From: Clostridiales bacterium
GTDB taxonomy: Bacteria; Bacillota; Clostridia; Lachnospirales; Lachnospiraceae
NCBI GenBank assembly: GCA_018365455.1
Contig: JAGZJZ010000011.1
Span: 62,001-126,000 of the forward strand
Length of the DNA stretch: 64,000 nt
Direction of reading: 5' to 3'
How positions within the stretch are numbered: position 1 is the stretch's first letter; the number at the start of each line of letters is the position of its first letter. Shown here piece after piece: positions 16,007-24,480 of the stretch. The position numbers and the translations under genes are program-made. The notes below the pieces were generated by a model, which was not told where the DNA came from, did no database searches, and saw nothing but the letters and a program-made list of their open reading frames with translations.

Positions 16007-19000
16007 TTAATGCCTGACTGCTTTCTTTTTCCTTTTCTTAACGAAAAATCCTATAGCAGCCAGCGCTGCTCCTGCAAGACTGACATAAAAAGCAATTGGG
16101 GTCTCATCTCCTGTTTTGGGCGGTGTTGTCCCGGCTGAAGTGGACGTACTTCCTTTCTCTCCGGATTTTGGGATCTTGATGGCATCCTTATCCGTTTTGC
16201 TAAGATCCCCTGCCTTTCCTGTTACTTTATTTTCCAGGTTGGTGTCATAAACCGGCACGGTCTTTTTCAGCGTTCCTTTCACTGTCAATTCGATGCGGTC
16301 TTTCGGCTCCAGCTGGTCCAGCACGACTTTTAGGGAACTTTCCACCTTAATTTTTACTTCCCGGCCACCTGCTGTCTTCAAAACGGCACCATCTGTGCAG
16401 TCAAATTCTACATTTTCCAGGCTTTCTGCCAGTGCCTGGGATAAAGTATCTTCCACTGCAAGATCCTTGATTGTGGTATTTCCGGTGTTCGTCACCTGGA
16501 TTTTCCAGCTCACCTTGTCTCCCGGCTGGTAGGTACCCGGTGTTTTGGTGCCCTCATAACGTCCTGTTTTCTCGTTAAAAGCAGCTCCGGTTGTCCGGTC
16601 AGCCAGCTTGGCAATCTCGAAATCCACGGTTACATTTTTGGGTTTTTCATACTTTACTGTCTGGTTTTTATCCGTAATATCCGCATGTACGGCGATCTCC
16701 CTGTCCTGATAATACACAGATTCAAAAACTACCACTTCCTTTCCGGCCAGAGCTGAGGAATCAAACGAAAAGGTAATCTCCACTGTTCCAGATGCTTTAT
16801 CCGGTGTAAAGGTTTTCTCTGCACGAATTTCTTTCCCATCCACAAACAGCGGCTTTTTCGTTTTCTTATCCATTACCACCCCTTTTACGTGATGTTCCTT
16901 TCCAGGAATCAAGCCCTTGTATGCTATTGTATCCACCAGCGTGGTTGTTTTACTGATCTGTCCGGTATGGGTGCCGCTTTCCTGGTCTTTTGCTGTCGTT
17001 CTGACTTCCGGCGCCTGGTAGGCTACCGTCTGGTTTTTATCCGTAATATCTGTGTGTGTTGCGATTTCCCGCTCCTGCTCATACAGGTATTCGAATACCA
17101 CTACTTTTTTTCCGGCCAGGGCAGAGGAATCAAACGTGAAGGTAAGTTCTATGCTGCCATTTGGTTTTTCCGGCGTAAAGGTTTTCTCTGCACGGATTTC
17201 TTTTCCATCCACAAGCAATGGCTTTTTCGTTTCCGGGTCCATTAAGACCCCTTTTACGAGATGTTCCTTGCCTGGAATCAGGTTTCGGTACGAAACCGTG
17301 TCGACAATGGTGGTCTTTTCACTGGTATAGCCCATGTTGCTGCTTGTTTCCATATCCGCTGCCTTTGTGCCGATCTCCGGCGCCTGGTAGGAAACCGTCT
17401 GGCCCTTATCCTTCAAATCTGTATGGACTGCGATTTCCTTGCCCTGCTCATACAGATATTCAAAGACCACCACTTTCTTCCCAGCCAGGGCAGATGAATC
17501 AAAAGTAAAGGTGATTTCTACCGTGCCGGAAGCTTTTTCCGGCGTAAAGATTTTTTCCGCCCAGACTTCTTTGTTGTTGTCCAGAAACGGTTTTCCGGTT
17601 TCCGGATCCATTAACACGCCCTTTAAAAGCTTTTCCACGCCAGGCGTCAGGTTTAAGTACTCCACCGTGTCGGTAAGCGTAGTCTTTTTACGGATGTAGC
17701 CGGTATTGCTTCCGCTACTCTGGTCTTTTGCTGTCGTTCCAATCTCCGGCTTTGGCTTATAATCATTGGTAATGGTCCCCAGATCAATTACAACCAGGTT
17801 CTTTTTCACTACCACTTCAAACGGCTTTAAGAGTACTTTATCTTCATTGGCCTCACAGGGCAGCTCCTCAATCCGGTAGGTGTCATATAAAAGAGCACCT
17901 TTTGCATCATCCAAAGCCTCTATACTTCCAAACCAGATGCCGTCCTCTGCCGTTTCTCCCCGGTTGGTGTTCTGGCTGTGGGGCACACAGTCCGACGCCG
18001 TACTGAACATGCCGTTTTCATCCGTGACAACGATATGGTTTTCTCCCGTAGTCACAGAAGTAATTTTAAACGGTACACCAGCCATTCTTTTCAAATCCCC
18101 ATCCGAAACTTTAATTCCTTTTAGGTCTCCCCTGACTGGTTCATTTTTTATCGCCCGATCCCCCGTTAAAACAACGATTTCCCGGTCCTTACGGATTTCA
18201 AAGGTTTCCTTCAATTTACCGGTTGGCAGATAGCCCGCCGGCGGAGATACTTCCACCGCCTCATAGGTTCCATAAGGGAGCAGATCATTGGCTGAAGAAT
18301 ATTTACCATCCTGATTTGTTTCTACTGTTTTTACCACTTCTTCCGGCTGGTATAAGTTCCCCTCTACCAAAACTGGCATATTACTTTTGTTGACGATCTG
18401 GATCACGGTTCCTTCCAGCGTTGCATTTCCCTGGACTTTCCCTTCATTGGTTTCATTGTCCCACTTCTCAATCTGCACGCCGCCACGGATCGGTTCATTT
18501 TTAATCGCAGTCTCACCAGCAAGCTCCACTATTTTTCCATGCTCACGGATTTGGAAGCTCTGCTGGATCTTTCCGGTATTCCGGTAGCCTGACGGCGCTT
18601 CCCGCTCGATGATCTCATAATCACCGTACTGTAGGAGGTCCGCTGCCGTTTTTGCTATCCCGGATGAATCGGTTTTAAAAGTATAGACCACTTCATCCTT
18701 TTGGAACATCGTGCCATTCACAGTTACCGGGTTTATACTGCGGTTATAGATGTCAAAGATGGCCTCTGCAAGAGTTGCGTCTCCTTGCTGTGTCTTGTCA
18801 TTTAATTCCAGGTCATGCTTTTCGATCTGTACCCCTCCGCGGATCGAAGGCTCCGGAGAATTTGGTGCTTGAGGAGAATTTATAATTGCTCCTTTGAAAT
18901 CTGCCTCTATGTTTTGAATATAAAGCGTTGGATCCAATTGATAGCCACTCGGGGCTTTTGTTTCCTGAATCGTTACTGTACCCAGAGGAAATGCTCTTTG

Positions 19001-21070
19001 TCCTTCCGTATTCAAGTAGAATTCATCTCCACTCACTTTTCTCGCAGTTTTTAACCATATCTGTCCATCTACATCTGTTGCAATCACCCATGTCCTAGTA
19101 GGAATAACACCATTTAGTTCCGCTTCTGTTTTATACAGTCCATCGTAATAGTGAAAAGTATACTCTGCATTTTCAAAAGTTCCTGCTCCGGTAGCTGCTG
19201 GTTTTCTGGTTTCCTGATCTATTTTTTTCAATAATACTCCAACTGGATCATTTACAGGCTCATTTTCTATTTCGCGAATAGTAGTTTTGCCACTTATAAC
19301 TTTTACAGAAAACTTTTCTGTACTTAATTTGAACCCCTTCGGAGCCTTTGTCTCCTCCATCGTGTAATCTCCTGCCGGCAGCGTTATTTCCTGTGATTCT
19401 CCATTCGCCTTTGTGACCAGCCTTTCTGCCACTTCTATACCGGTTTTAGCGTTTGTCAGTTTAAACTCTGCACCTTCCAAAGAATAGCAGCTGTTTCCAT
19501 TCGAAATCGATGGATTGGCTGAAACTTTTTTAATCTTTGCTTTACCGTTTTCCAGCTTTGGTGGCTCCGCATATACAGTTGCTAACTTTACATCTGTTTT
19601 TTTGGTATCCCACTCCAGGAAGGTCACCGGCTGCAGTGGATCACCGGAAATACTGGCCGCATTCTCCGGATCATAGCGGGTTCCGGAGAATGTATGTGTG
19701 GTCCCGGTAATGACTGCTTTTAACTTCGTCTGATTTTTCTGCATTCTTTGATAGGCTGCCTCGGTTACATGGATGTAAAAAGCCGAATTAATTTTATCAT
19801 TCACAAATTTAATCGAAGTTCCCGGTTCTGTTGATCCGGTTGCTGCATTAACTGGTTTTACCCCTTTTATGTTGTCAAAGGCATACATATCACTTACTTT
19901 TACTTTATAGTTATTTTTTGTCCGGTATCCTCCATTTTCGGTATCCACCTTCCACGCATTCTGGGTGGTATCTCCCTCGATACTATATTTGGCATTCGAT
20001 ACGCGGCCTGCCGTATCCAGGACATCATGACCGTCTGCCGCTGCTTTTTTCGCATCCGCAATCAACAGCTTGTATTTCTGGTACATGTCTGCCGCCACCG
20101 GATCCCCCAGGGAAGATATATGTTCATCTGTGATCTGAAACATAGGCTCATTTCCCATTTCACCATTCAGATAATGGATTGCCATACTTGTGATATAATA
20201 ATCCTTGTAGTATTCCCCAGCAGAATATTTTGGGTCATGCATCGTTTCTCCGTATGCCCGGTTCCCATAGTACAGCACATAATTAATCGCTGCACTTAAA
20301 AACTGGCCTCCCCCTGGATGATAATTCCCCTCCGGACTGTGTTTCGATGAATAGAGACAATACGATGATTTATTTACCATCCCATCCCCAAACGCAGCTT
20401 CATTGTTGTATAAAACAATCTGTGGCTTTGTCTGGCTGAACCATCCCGTACCGGATGCCTTAAACCAATCCAGACGGTTATTTTCCACCTGGATGGTTAC
20501 CGTATTGGTAGTCCGGGTGTCCGTACCATTGCCCAGTGACTTTAATCCGGATATATTCGGTGCTGTCTCTGTTTTCATCTCTGTCTCTACTTTCGTTTCC
20601 ACAGTCGTTTCGGTTTCTGCTTTGGTTTCAACAGCGGTTTCCGTCTCTTTTTTCGTTTCCGCTGCCTTTTCAGTCTTAGCTTCCGTCTCTTTTTCTTTTG
20701 CCGCAAAAGATGCATGTACCATCACATCCCTGTCCGGTATTTCAAACGTAATGCCCTCCTCCGTTTTCTTAAGCGGGACTTCGGTATCTTCTGCCTCGTC
20801 TTTGATCGTTACTTTGATTTCTGCCAGGCAGTAGCCTTTTTCCGGCACAGCCGTAACTTCTGCCACTTCTCCTTTTTCATATGTACCGTCTTGCTTGTCA
20901 AGGGCCAGAGTACCATGTTCACAGACTTCTAAAAATACATGGAAAGACTGCTTTCCGGTATCCCTTTCTGCCGGTGCCGCCTGCACATAGTTTCCGCAGG
21001 TGGATAAAATAACCGCTGCCGCAGAAACAAAAGCAACCGTTTTTTTTAAGATTTTTTTCATAAAACTCAT
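16007..21070 (-). CDS. Wall-anchored thioester adhesin with Cna-B and three VaFE repeats
   Basis: About 1,690 codons. A signal peptide ends near AQAAPA (residue 38 from 21082). A Thr/Glu-rich linker leads to a TQXA thioester domain with Cys 242 (YCLYSS) and TQNA at 373-376. Then come about five Cna-B/SpaA-type domains (about 500-1110), three VaFE repeats of about 122 residues (1112-1482) marked by VVVFE, a DUF11-like domain (1484-1645), and a sorting signal PPKTGDE (from 1654) with membrane helix and KKRKKK tail. The anchor motif has Pro where LPxTG has Leu. Thioester proteins can bind host or partner surfaces covalently. Starts at 21082, 21070 or 21061 are possible; 21070 has the nearest AAAGGA. 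Confidence 0.93.
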   Translation of the reverse strand: MSFMKKILKKTVAFVSAAAVILSTCGNYVQAAPAERDTGKQSFHVFLEVCEHGTLALDKQDGTYEKGEVAEVTAVPEKGYCLAEIKVTIKDEAEDTEVPLKKTEEGITFEIPDRDVMVHASFAAKEKETEAKTEKAAETKKETETAVETKAETETTVETKVETEMKTETAPNISGLKSLGNGTDTRTTNTVTIQVENNRLDWFKASGTGWFSQTKPQIVLYNNEAAFGDGMVNKSSYCLYSSKHSPEGNYHPGGGQFLSAAINYVLYYGNRAYGETMHDPKYSAGEYYKDYYITSMAIHYLNGEMGNEPMFQITDEHISSLGDPVAADMYQKYKLLIADAKKAAADGHDVLDTAGRVSNAKYSIEGDTTQNAWKVDTENGGYRTKNNYKVKVSDMYAFDNIKGVKPVNAATGSTEPGTSIKFVNDKINSAFYIHVTEAAYQRMQKNQTKLKAVITGTTHTFSGTRYDPENAASISGDPLQPVTFLEWDTKKTDVKLATVYAEPPKLENGKAKIKKVSANPSISNGNSCYSLEGAEFKLTNAKTGIEVAERLVTKANGESQEITLPAGDYTMEETKAPKGFKLSTEKFSVKVISGKTTIREIENEPVNDPVGVLLKKIDQETRKPAATGAGTFENAEYTFHYYDGLYKTEAELNGVIPTRTWVIATDVDGQIWLKTARKVSGDEFYLNTEGQRAFPLGTVTIQETKAPSGYQLDPTLYIQNIEADFKGAIINSPQAPNSPEPSIRGGVQIEKHDLELNDKTQQGDATLAEAIFDIYNRSINPVTVNGTMFQKDEVVYTFKTDSSGIAKTAADLLQYGDYEIIEREAPSGYRNTGKIQQSFQIREHGKIVELAGETAIKNEPIRGGVQIEKWDNETNEGKVQGNATLEGTVIQIVNKSNMPVLVEGNLYQPEEVVKTVETNQDGKYSSANDLLPYGTYEAVEVSPPAGYLPTGKLKETFEIRKDREIVVLTGDRAIKNEPVRGDLKGIKVSDGDLKRMAGVPFKITSVTTGENHIVVTDENGMFSTASDCVPHSQNTNRGETAEDGIWFGSIEALDDAKGALLYDTYRIEELPCEANEDKVLLKPFEVVVKKNLVVIDLGTITNDYKPKPEIGTTAKDQSSGSNTGYIRKKTTLTDTVEYLNLTPGVEKLLKGVLMDPETGKPFLDNNKEVWAEKIFTPEKASGTVEITFTFDSSALAGKKVVVFEYLYEQGKEIAVHTDLKDKGQTVSYQAPEIGTKAADMETSSNMGYTSEKTTIVDTVSYRNLIPGKEHLVKGVLMDPETKKPLLVDGKEIRAEKTFTPEKPNGSIELTFTFDSSALAGKKVVVFEYLYEQEREIATHTDITDKNQTVAYQAPEVRTTAKDQESGTHTGQISKTTTLVDTIAYKGLIPGKEHHVKGVVMDKKTKKPLFVDGKEIRAEKTFTPDKASGTVEITFSFDSSALAGKEVVVFESVYYQDREIAVHADITDKNQTVKYEKPKNVTVDFEIAKLADRTTGAAFNEKTGRYEGTKTPGTYQPGDKVSWKIQVTNTGNTTIKDLAVEDTLSQALAESLENVEFDCTDGAVLKTAGGREVKIKVESSLKVVLDQLEPKDRIELTVKGTLKKTVPVYDTNLENKVTGKAGDLSKTDKDAIKIPKSGEKGSTSTSAGTTPPKTGDETPIAFYVSLAGAALAAIGFFVKKRKKKAVRH

Positions 21071-21107
21071 TTTTCCTTTCATTTAATACTATGGTTAACT
21101 GAGGCTC

Positions 21108-21132
21108 AAAAAAAGAAGCCATAGGAGGCTCC
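21108..21132 (-). terminator. Possible transcription attenuator in the adhesin leader
   Basis: On the minus strand GGAGCC and GGCTTC form a 6-bp stem with a 6-nt loop followed at once by seven T. It lies 38 bp before the adhesin start. A well-formed SD and ATG (21161) stand in front of it and open a frame that runs through the hairpin. Translation of this leader could decide whether the hairpin forms. This is inference from layout. Confidence 0.45.
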
Positions 21133-21190
21133 CTTGCTTTTAACGATATTTTCTTATTCATCTTATTTCCTCTCTTCTTATTTTTCTGCA

Positions 21191-21224
21191 TAAGAAAAGG
21201 CCTACAGTTTTAAGCTGTAAGCCT
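21191..21224 (-). terminator. Terminator after the Ig-like secreted protein gene
   Basis: AGGCTTACAG and CTGTAGGCCT (minus strand) form a 10-bp stem with one mismatch and a 7-nt loop, followed by TTTTCTTAT. It lies just after the 21252 stop, so the adhesin gene has to be transcribed from its own promoter or by read-through. Confidence 0.75.
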
Positions 21225-21251
21225 ATCCTCTATTTTCTTATTATTTTAAGC

Positions 21252-22100
21252 CTAAATGTATTTCCAGTAACCTTCTTCTGGATGCTCTATAGTTTCCACA
21301 TGTGAAAAGTCCTTCAAAGTATTTACACGCCATGCAGAAGGTTCTTCATTTAATAAATGATTTTTTCCATGTATATCGAAAGCATCACTATCTTCCGTTT
21401 TATACCCACATGTACATTCCCATTCACTTCTAATATTCGTATATACAGACCTTTGTTCGATCCATGCCTCTTTTGTCACGACCCAGACTTTTTTTCCTTG
21501 CGGCTGTGTTGGCTGCGTACTGTTGTTTCCTTCATTCTTTGCAGGTGCTTTTCCCTTAACCTTCACCGTACAGACCATCGTTTTCCCATTGCAGACAGCT
21601 GTAATCTTGGCTTCCCCTGCTTTCTTTGCCGTAACTTTACCTTTGCTCACAGATGCAACGGCCGGACTATTCGTCCGCCATTTAATGGTCCCGTTTCCAC
21701 CTTGCACCTTGAGCATCTTTGCTTCCCCAACTTTTAAGTTCACTTTTCTACTGTTCAGTTTTGGATCCACAACCCGGACTTTACATTTATAGGTCTTTTT
21801 TCCGATCTTTGCGGATACCGTTGTTTCTCCTGTCCGAACTGCCTGCACTTTTACAGAAGTATTTTTCTTTGCTGTAAACCGGACAACTCGTTTCCTGCTC
21901 ATTTTCCAAACCGCTTTTTTCTTTGTTCCTTTTACCTGCAGCGTAACGGTTTTTCCTTTTAGCAGCGTGACAGACTTCTTATTTAACCCAGCCGCTTCTG
22001 CGTTGGATGGAAATACCATTGCCAATGCCAGCAACAAACAGACCGTTATCATGCCTTTACCGAAAAATCTTTTCCCTGGATTTTCTTTTCTTATTTTCAT
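21252..22100 (-). CDS. Secreted protein with two bacterial Ig-like (BIG2) domains
   Basis: A 282-residue protein with SD GGGAGG. A signal peptide ends near SNAEAA (about residue 37). Two Ig-like domains follow: about 38-110 with SVTLLKGKTVTLQV, and 112-185 with SPAVASVSKGKVTAKKAGEAKITA, the classic BIG2 motif. The last 80 residues hold a CTCGY pair followed by HGKNH, which could bind zinc. No anchor is seen. It lies between the Fic gene and the adhesin and may help contact with partner cells. Confidence 0.82.
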   Translation of the reverse strand: MKIRKENPGKRFFGKGMITVCLLLALAMVFPSNAEAAGLNKKSVTLLKGKTVTLQVKGTKKKAVWKMSRKRVVRFTAKKNTSVKVQAVRTGETTVSAKIGKKTYKCKVRVVDPKLNSRKVNLKVGEAKMLKVQGGNGTIKWRTNSPAVASVSKGKVTAKKAGEAKITAVCNGKTMVCTVKVKGKAPAKNEGNNSTQPTQPQGKKVWVVTKEAWIEQRSVYTNIRSEWECTCGYKTEDSDAFDIHGKNHLLNEEPSAWRVNTLKDFSHVETIEHPEEGYWKYI

Positions 22101-22132
22101 ACTCTTACCTCCCTCATATGAAGATAACTCAT

Positions 22133-22876
22133 TTACTTTAACTTTTTCTTACCGGCCTGCTGTTGTGATATTCGCAAAAAATAGTCTTCATCTGGCAGCT
22201 CTTCTTCCTTTACAAAACTTTGGTCGATCTGTATCCCATCTATACAGCAGTCATATACAAATCGTATCATCGGTGTATATTCATTGGTTTCATAAAATTT
22301 TATCAATCGTTCACGGAATTCCTCCTGTTGCTCAATTGGTACCGAAATAATCCCCTTTCCGTTTGAGATTAAAATCTGATTACCTGCCAGCATGCTGACC
22401 CTTTTATTCCCATCGGAAAAGATCTGGGTCCTCATACAATACAGCATCAGAGTGACAGCTCTTTCCGTAACATTTTCTATGGTACAAATATCCTGCAGCC
22501 TTTCTTTTATTAATGCCTCATCAGGCATTTCCGGCTTCCATTTTGTGCCTCCCATCGCTACATCAAAATTTCGGATATATCCTGCCCTGTATATCAAATT
22601 TGAACCAACCAGTTGATGAAGCTTACAAATATATGAATAATCCAGAGGATAATCGATAGTGTCAAATAGAAACTGCCAGGCATGTTTTAAATTGTTAACA
22701 GCAACAACTTCGTTGACCTGCATGGTGGTCGAAGTAACCCCGTTGAATATGGCCTCCGTATCCGGAAATGTAACGGAAAGTCCTTCTAATTTTGCAGACT
22801 TCCAGATATAATCTACCACATTCCGCTTTGCATAAAATATATTTTCTTCCTGTGTCATATTAAACCTGTCAAACAT
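22133..22876 (-). CDS. Fic-domain protein, catalytic His replaced by Gln
   Basis: A 247-residue protein with SD AAGGAG. The Fic core reads QIFSDGNKR at about 151-159, where active AMP-transferases have H-P-F-x-D-G-N-G/K-R. A motif S-A-K-L-E-G at 27-32 fits the inhibitory (S/T)xxxE(G/N) helix of N-terminally inhibited Fic proteins. The DGNKR loop that holds the nucleotide is kept while the base His is not. It may be inactive, bind nucleotides only, or use another reaction. It lies next to secreted proteins but has no signal peptide itself. Confidence 0.88.
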   Translation of the reverse strand: MFDRFNMTQEENIFYAKRNVVDYIWKSAKLEGLSVTFPDTEAIFNGVTSTTMQVNEVVAVNNLKHAWQFLFDTIDYPLDYSYICKLHQLVGSNLIYRAGYIRNFDVAMGGTKWKPEMPDEALIKERLQDICTIENVTERAVTLMLYCMRTQIFSDGNKRVSMLAGNQILISNGKGIISVPIEQQEEFRERLIKFYETNEYTPMIRFVYDCCIDGIQIDQSFVKEEELPDEDYFLRISQQQAGKKKLK

Positions 22877-23076
22877 GATATTCTCCTTCGATAATTATTT
22901 TCCTAACTTTATATCCAAACCCAAAATCCAATTATTTATATTTTACCTTCTTAATTTTATCATAGCATATTTTAGAAGATTCATCCATGTAATTCTTTGA
23001 TCATGGTGATTATTTTACGTTTCCGGTAGCAGAATTTTATTTATACTTTTCTAATTCTATATTACCACAACAAAAA

Positions 23077-23116
23077 AGGTATTAACAGGTACTATTAGGT
23101 ACTAATAGGTACTCTT
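23077..23116. repeat. Four decamer iterons with 10-bp period
   Basis: AGGTATTAAC, AGGTACTATT, AGGTACTAAT and AGGTACTCTT follow one another without gaps, so AGGTAYT repeats on one face of the helix. The array stands in the 379-bp stretch between the Fic gene and the small genes at 23.2-23.5 kb. A possible minus-strand promoter (TTGTGG, 17 nt, then AGTATA) is just downstream toward fic. Such spacing fits a ribbon-helix-helix protein, and one is encoded 400 bp away. It may be an operator or a ParM partner site. Confidence 0.75.
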
Positions 23117-23119
23117 TGG

Positions 23120-23221
23120 TCAACCTTTTTTCGGTGGATTAGACAACTCTTCCCTCTTATTAAATGGAAACAATCTGGAATTTATCCGCGGTTTTCTCCA
23201 TTTATACTTTGCTTCTTCCAT
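23120..23221 (-). CDS. Possible 33-residue basic peptide
   Basis: ATG 23221 opens 33 codons ending at TGA 23120, next to the decamer repeats. The product is basic with WRKPRINSRLFPFNKREEL. The SD is weak. The composition is protein-like, but the length is too short to be sure. Confidence 0.25.
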   Translation of the reverse strand: MEEAKYKWRKPRINSRLFPFNKREELSNPPKKG

Positions 23222-23255
23222 TTTTTAAGATTTCCGGATATCAGATCTGTATCTT

Positions 23256-23468
23256 CTAACTTGTCCCTGAGATTTTCAAGGCTTCAAAAAGAAACAGATA
23301 GAGCACACTGCCGGCTATGAGAAGGAGCATCCCCCTCCATACCGCATCCGTATGTGTCAGAATGATAAATACTGGAACTCTTGCTGCACATTCATATAAG
23401 AAATCTGCCAGGCATCTCCCCATGATCAGCCAGCAGGCTGACACACAATATCCACAAGGTGATTTCAA
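23256..23468 (-). CDS. Small hydrophobic protein, start uncertain, possibly frameshifted
   Basis: From TTG 23468 the frame encodes 70 residues, with RCLADFLYECAARVPVFIIL and a hydrophobic end (GMLLLIAGSVLYLFLFEAL). A second frame from ATG 23504 gives MQHMTVLASKKAGVEITLWILC and stops after about 38 codons. The two read as parts of one two-helix protein joined by a frameshift near 23400-23430. It follows the RHH gene. Either the gene is short or it is broken. Confidence 0.4.
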   Translation of the reverse strand: MKSPCGYCVSACWLIMGRCLADFLYECAARVPVFIILTHTDAVWRGMLLLIAGSVLYLFLFEALKISGTS

Positions 23469-23519
23469 CGCCTGCTTTCTTCGAAGCTAACACGGTCATA
23501 TGCTGCATCTGTTTCAAAG

Positions 23520-23873
23520 TTAGTCCATGCTGTCAAAAGCAGTCAACAGACTTAGGGCTTTCTCCCTCATAGGGTTCTGCTCTTCTTCCACATCTGGCAG
23601 AACGGGCTCTGTCTGCTTTAGCTCTACATTCTGGCCTGAATCCATCTGGCCGGATTCTTGCAGATCCTTTTTTGGGATCCCGGCATGCTGCAGTTCCTCC
23701 CGCAGGATCCTCCGCAGCGTATCCTCCCCTAAAACTGACTGTTCCTGATACGCTAAAATGGCTTCCATGACATAATCACGCTGTGTTTTATCTGTCCGAC
23801 TCAGTTTTTCGATTACCTTTTGGTCCCTCTCTTTTTTGGGATTCAATCTAATTTGTATGCGTTTTACTTCCAT
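23520..23873 (-). CDS. Ribbon-helix-helix DNA-binding protein
   Basis: I choose ATG 23873 (AAAAGGAG upstream), giving 117 residues; the longer in-frame start overlaps the previous gene. The N-terminal VKRIQIRLNPKKERDQ strand, then helix, then QRDYVMEAIL helix is a ribbon-helix-helix pattern. The C-terminal half is acidic and flexible. Plasmid ParR proteins have this form, and a ParM is encoded 3 kb upstream in the same direction, so it may be its adaptor and bind the decamers at 23077. That link is inference. Confidence 0.65.
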   Translation of the reverse strand: MEVKRIQIRLNPKKERDQKVIEKLSRTDKTQRDYVMEAILAYQEQSVLGEDTLRRILREELQHAGIPKKDLQESGQMDSGQNVELKQTEPVLPDVEEEQNPMREKALSLLTAFDSMD

Positions 23874-24159
23874 TGTTTTTTTCTCCTTTTCCCAAATTTT
23901 CAAATATGTTCTTTTCCCATGCCGCTTTTGTTTCTCCATCCATCATGTTTTTTAATAGCAATAATCTGGCTTCATGCGGATCTATGTTTTTCCTCTTTGC
24001 CAGGAACCTTACCACAACGTCATAATAATTATGATCTCCGTATTCCGTTTCGTAATACTTACAAATTCCCGGCACTTCACTGACTACGATTGGATGCAGC
24101 ATACGTAATCCATACTTCATATAACAGCTGCGTTTACATTCATCTAACAGGAAATCCAT
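23848..24159 (-). CDS. Hypothetical cytoplasmic protein, 103 residues
   Basis: The frame starts in the end of the previous gene (20-bp overlap) and its last 26 bp overlap the RHH gene, so it is part of a tight operon. The protein has MKYGLRMLHPIVVSEVPGI, YYDVVVRFLAKRKNIDPHEARLLLLKN and an Asn/Lys-rich end. No membrane segment. I do not recognise the family; an RHH or ParM partner role is only suggested by place. Confidence 0.6.
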   Translation of the reverse strand: MDFLLDECKRSCYMKYGLRMLHPIVVSEVPGICKYYETEYGDHNYYDVVVRFLAKRKNIDPHEARLLLLKNMMDGETKAAWEKNIFENLGKGEKNNGSKTHTN

Positions 24160-24391
24160 CCTTGATATATTTTATTGATTCCAGCTCAATCAGGCTGTTT
24201 TCCGTGTTTTGCCTCTGCTCCAGCATTTTCTCATTGTATGCCAGCAGTGTCTGTATGGCACAAATTACACAGCTTCTATCCGCCTTATCCTGTAATTTTT
24301 CTTTTCTTTTTTGGATTTTACCGCCAAAATACAGGTAAAGAATCACCGCTATGTCTATGATTATATTTATTACTGCAAATAATTTTAACAT
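24140..24391 (-). CDS. Single-helix membrane protein with coiled-coil tail
   Basis: An 83-residue protein with GAGGTGG before ATG 24391. Residues 3-22 form a membrane helix (KLFAVINIIIDIAVILYLYF), followed by a basic KIQKRKEKL stretch and a helix with NEKMLEQRQNTENSLIELE. The topology suggests an inner-membrane protein with a cytoplasmic coil. It overlaps the next gene by 20 bp. Function unknown. Confidence 0.6.
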   Translation of the reverse strand: MLKLFAVINIIIDIAVILYLYFGGKIQKRKEKLQDKADRSCVICAIQTLLAYNEKMLEQRQNTENSLIELESIKYIKDGFPVR

Positions 24392-24480
24392 TTTCCACCT
24401 CTCTCTTCTGGCTCCCAGACACCGCCAGAATCATTCATCCACAAAAGGCTCATGCTGAATATCGCCCGCCTCCATCCTGT

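Noticed and set aside
16620..17770. VaFE nucleotide repeats as an assembly duplication
   Set aside because: The three copies differ at many bases and amino acids, as natural domain repeats do.
20919..21161. Leader frame before and across the adhesin start as a real protein
   Set aside because: It has a good SD but enters the adhesin coding sequence in another phase and there only mirrors it. Kept only as a possible leader peptide.
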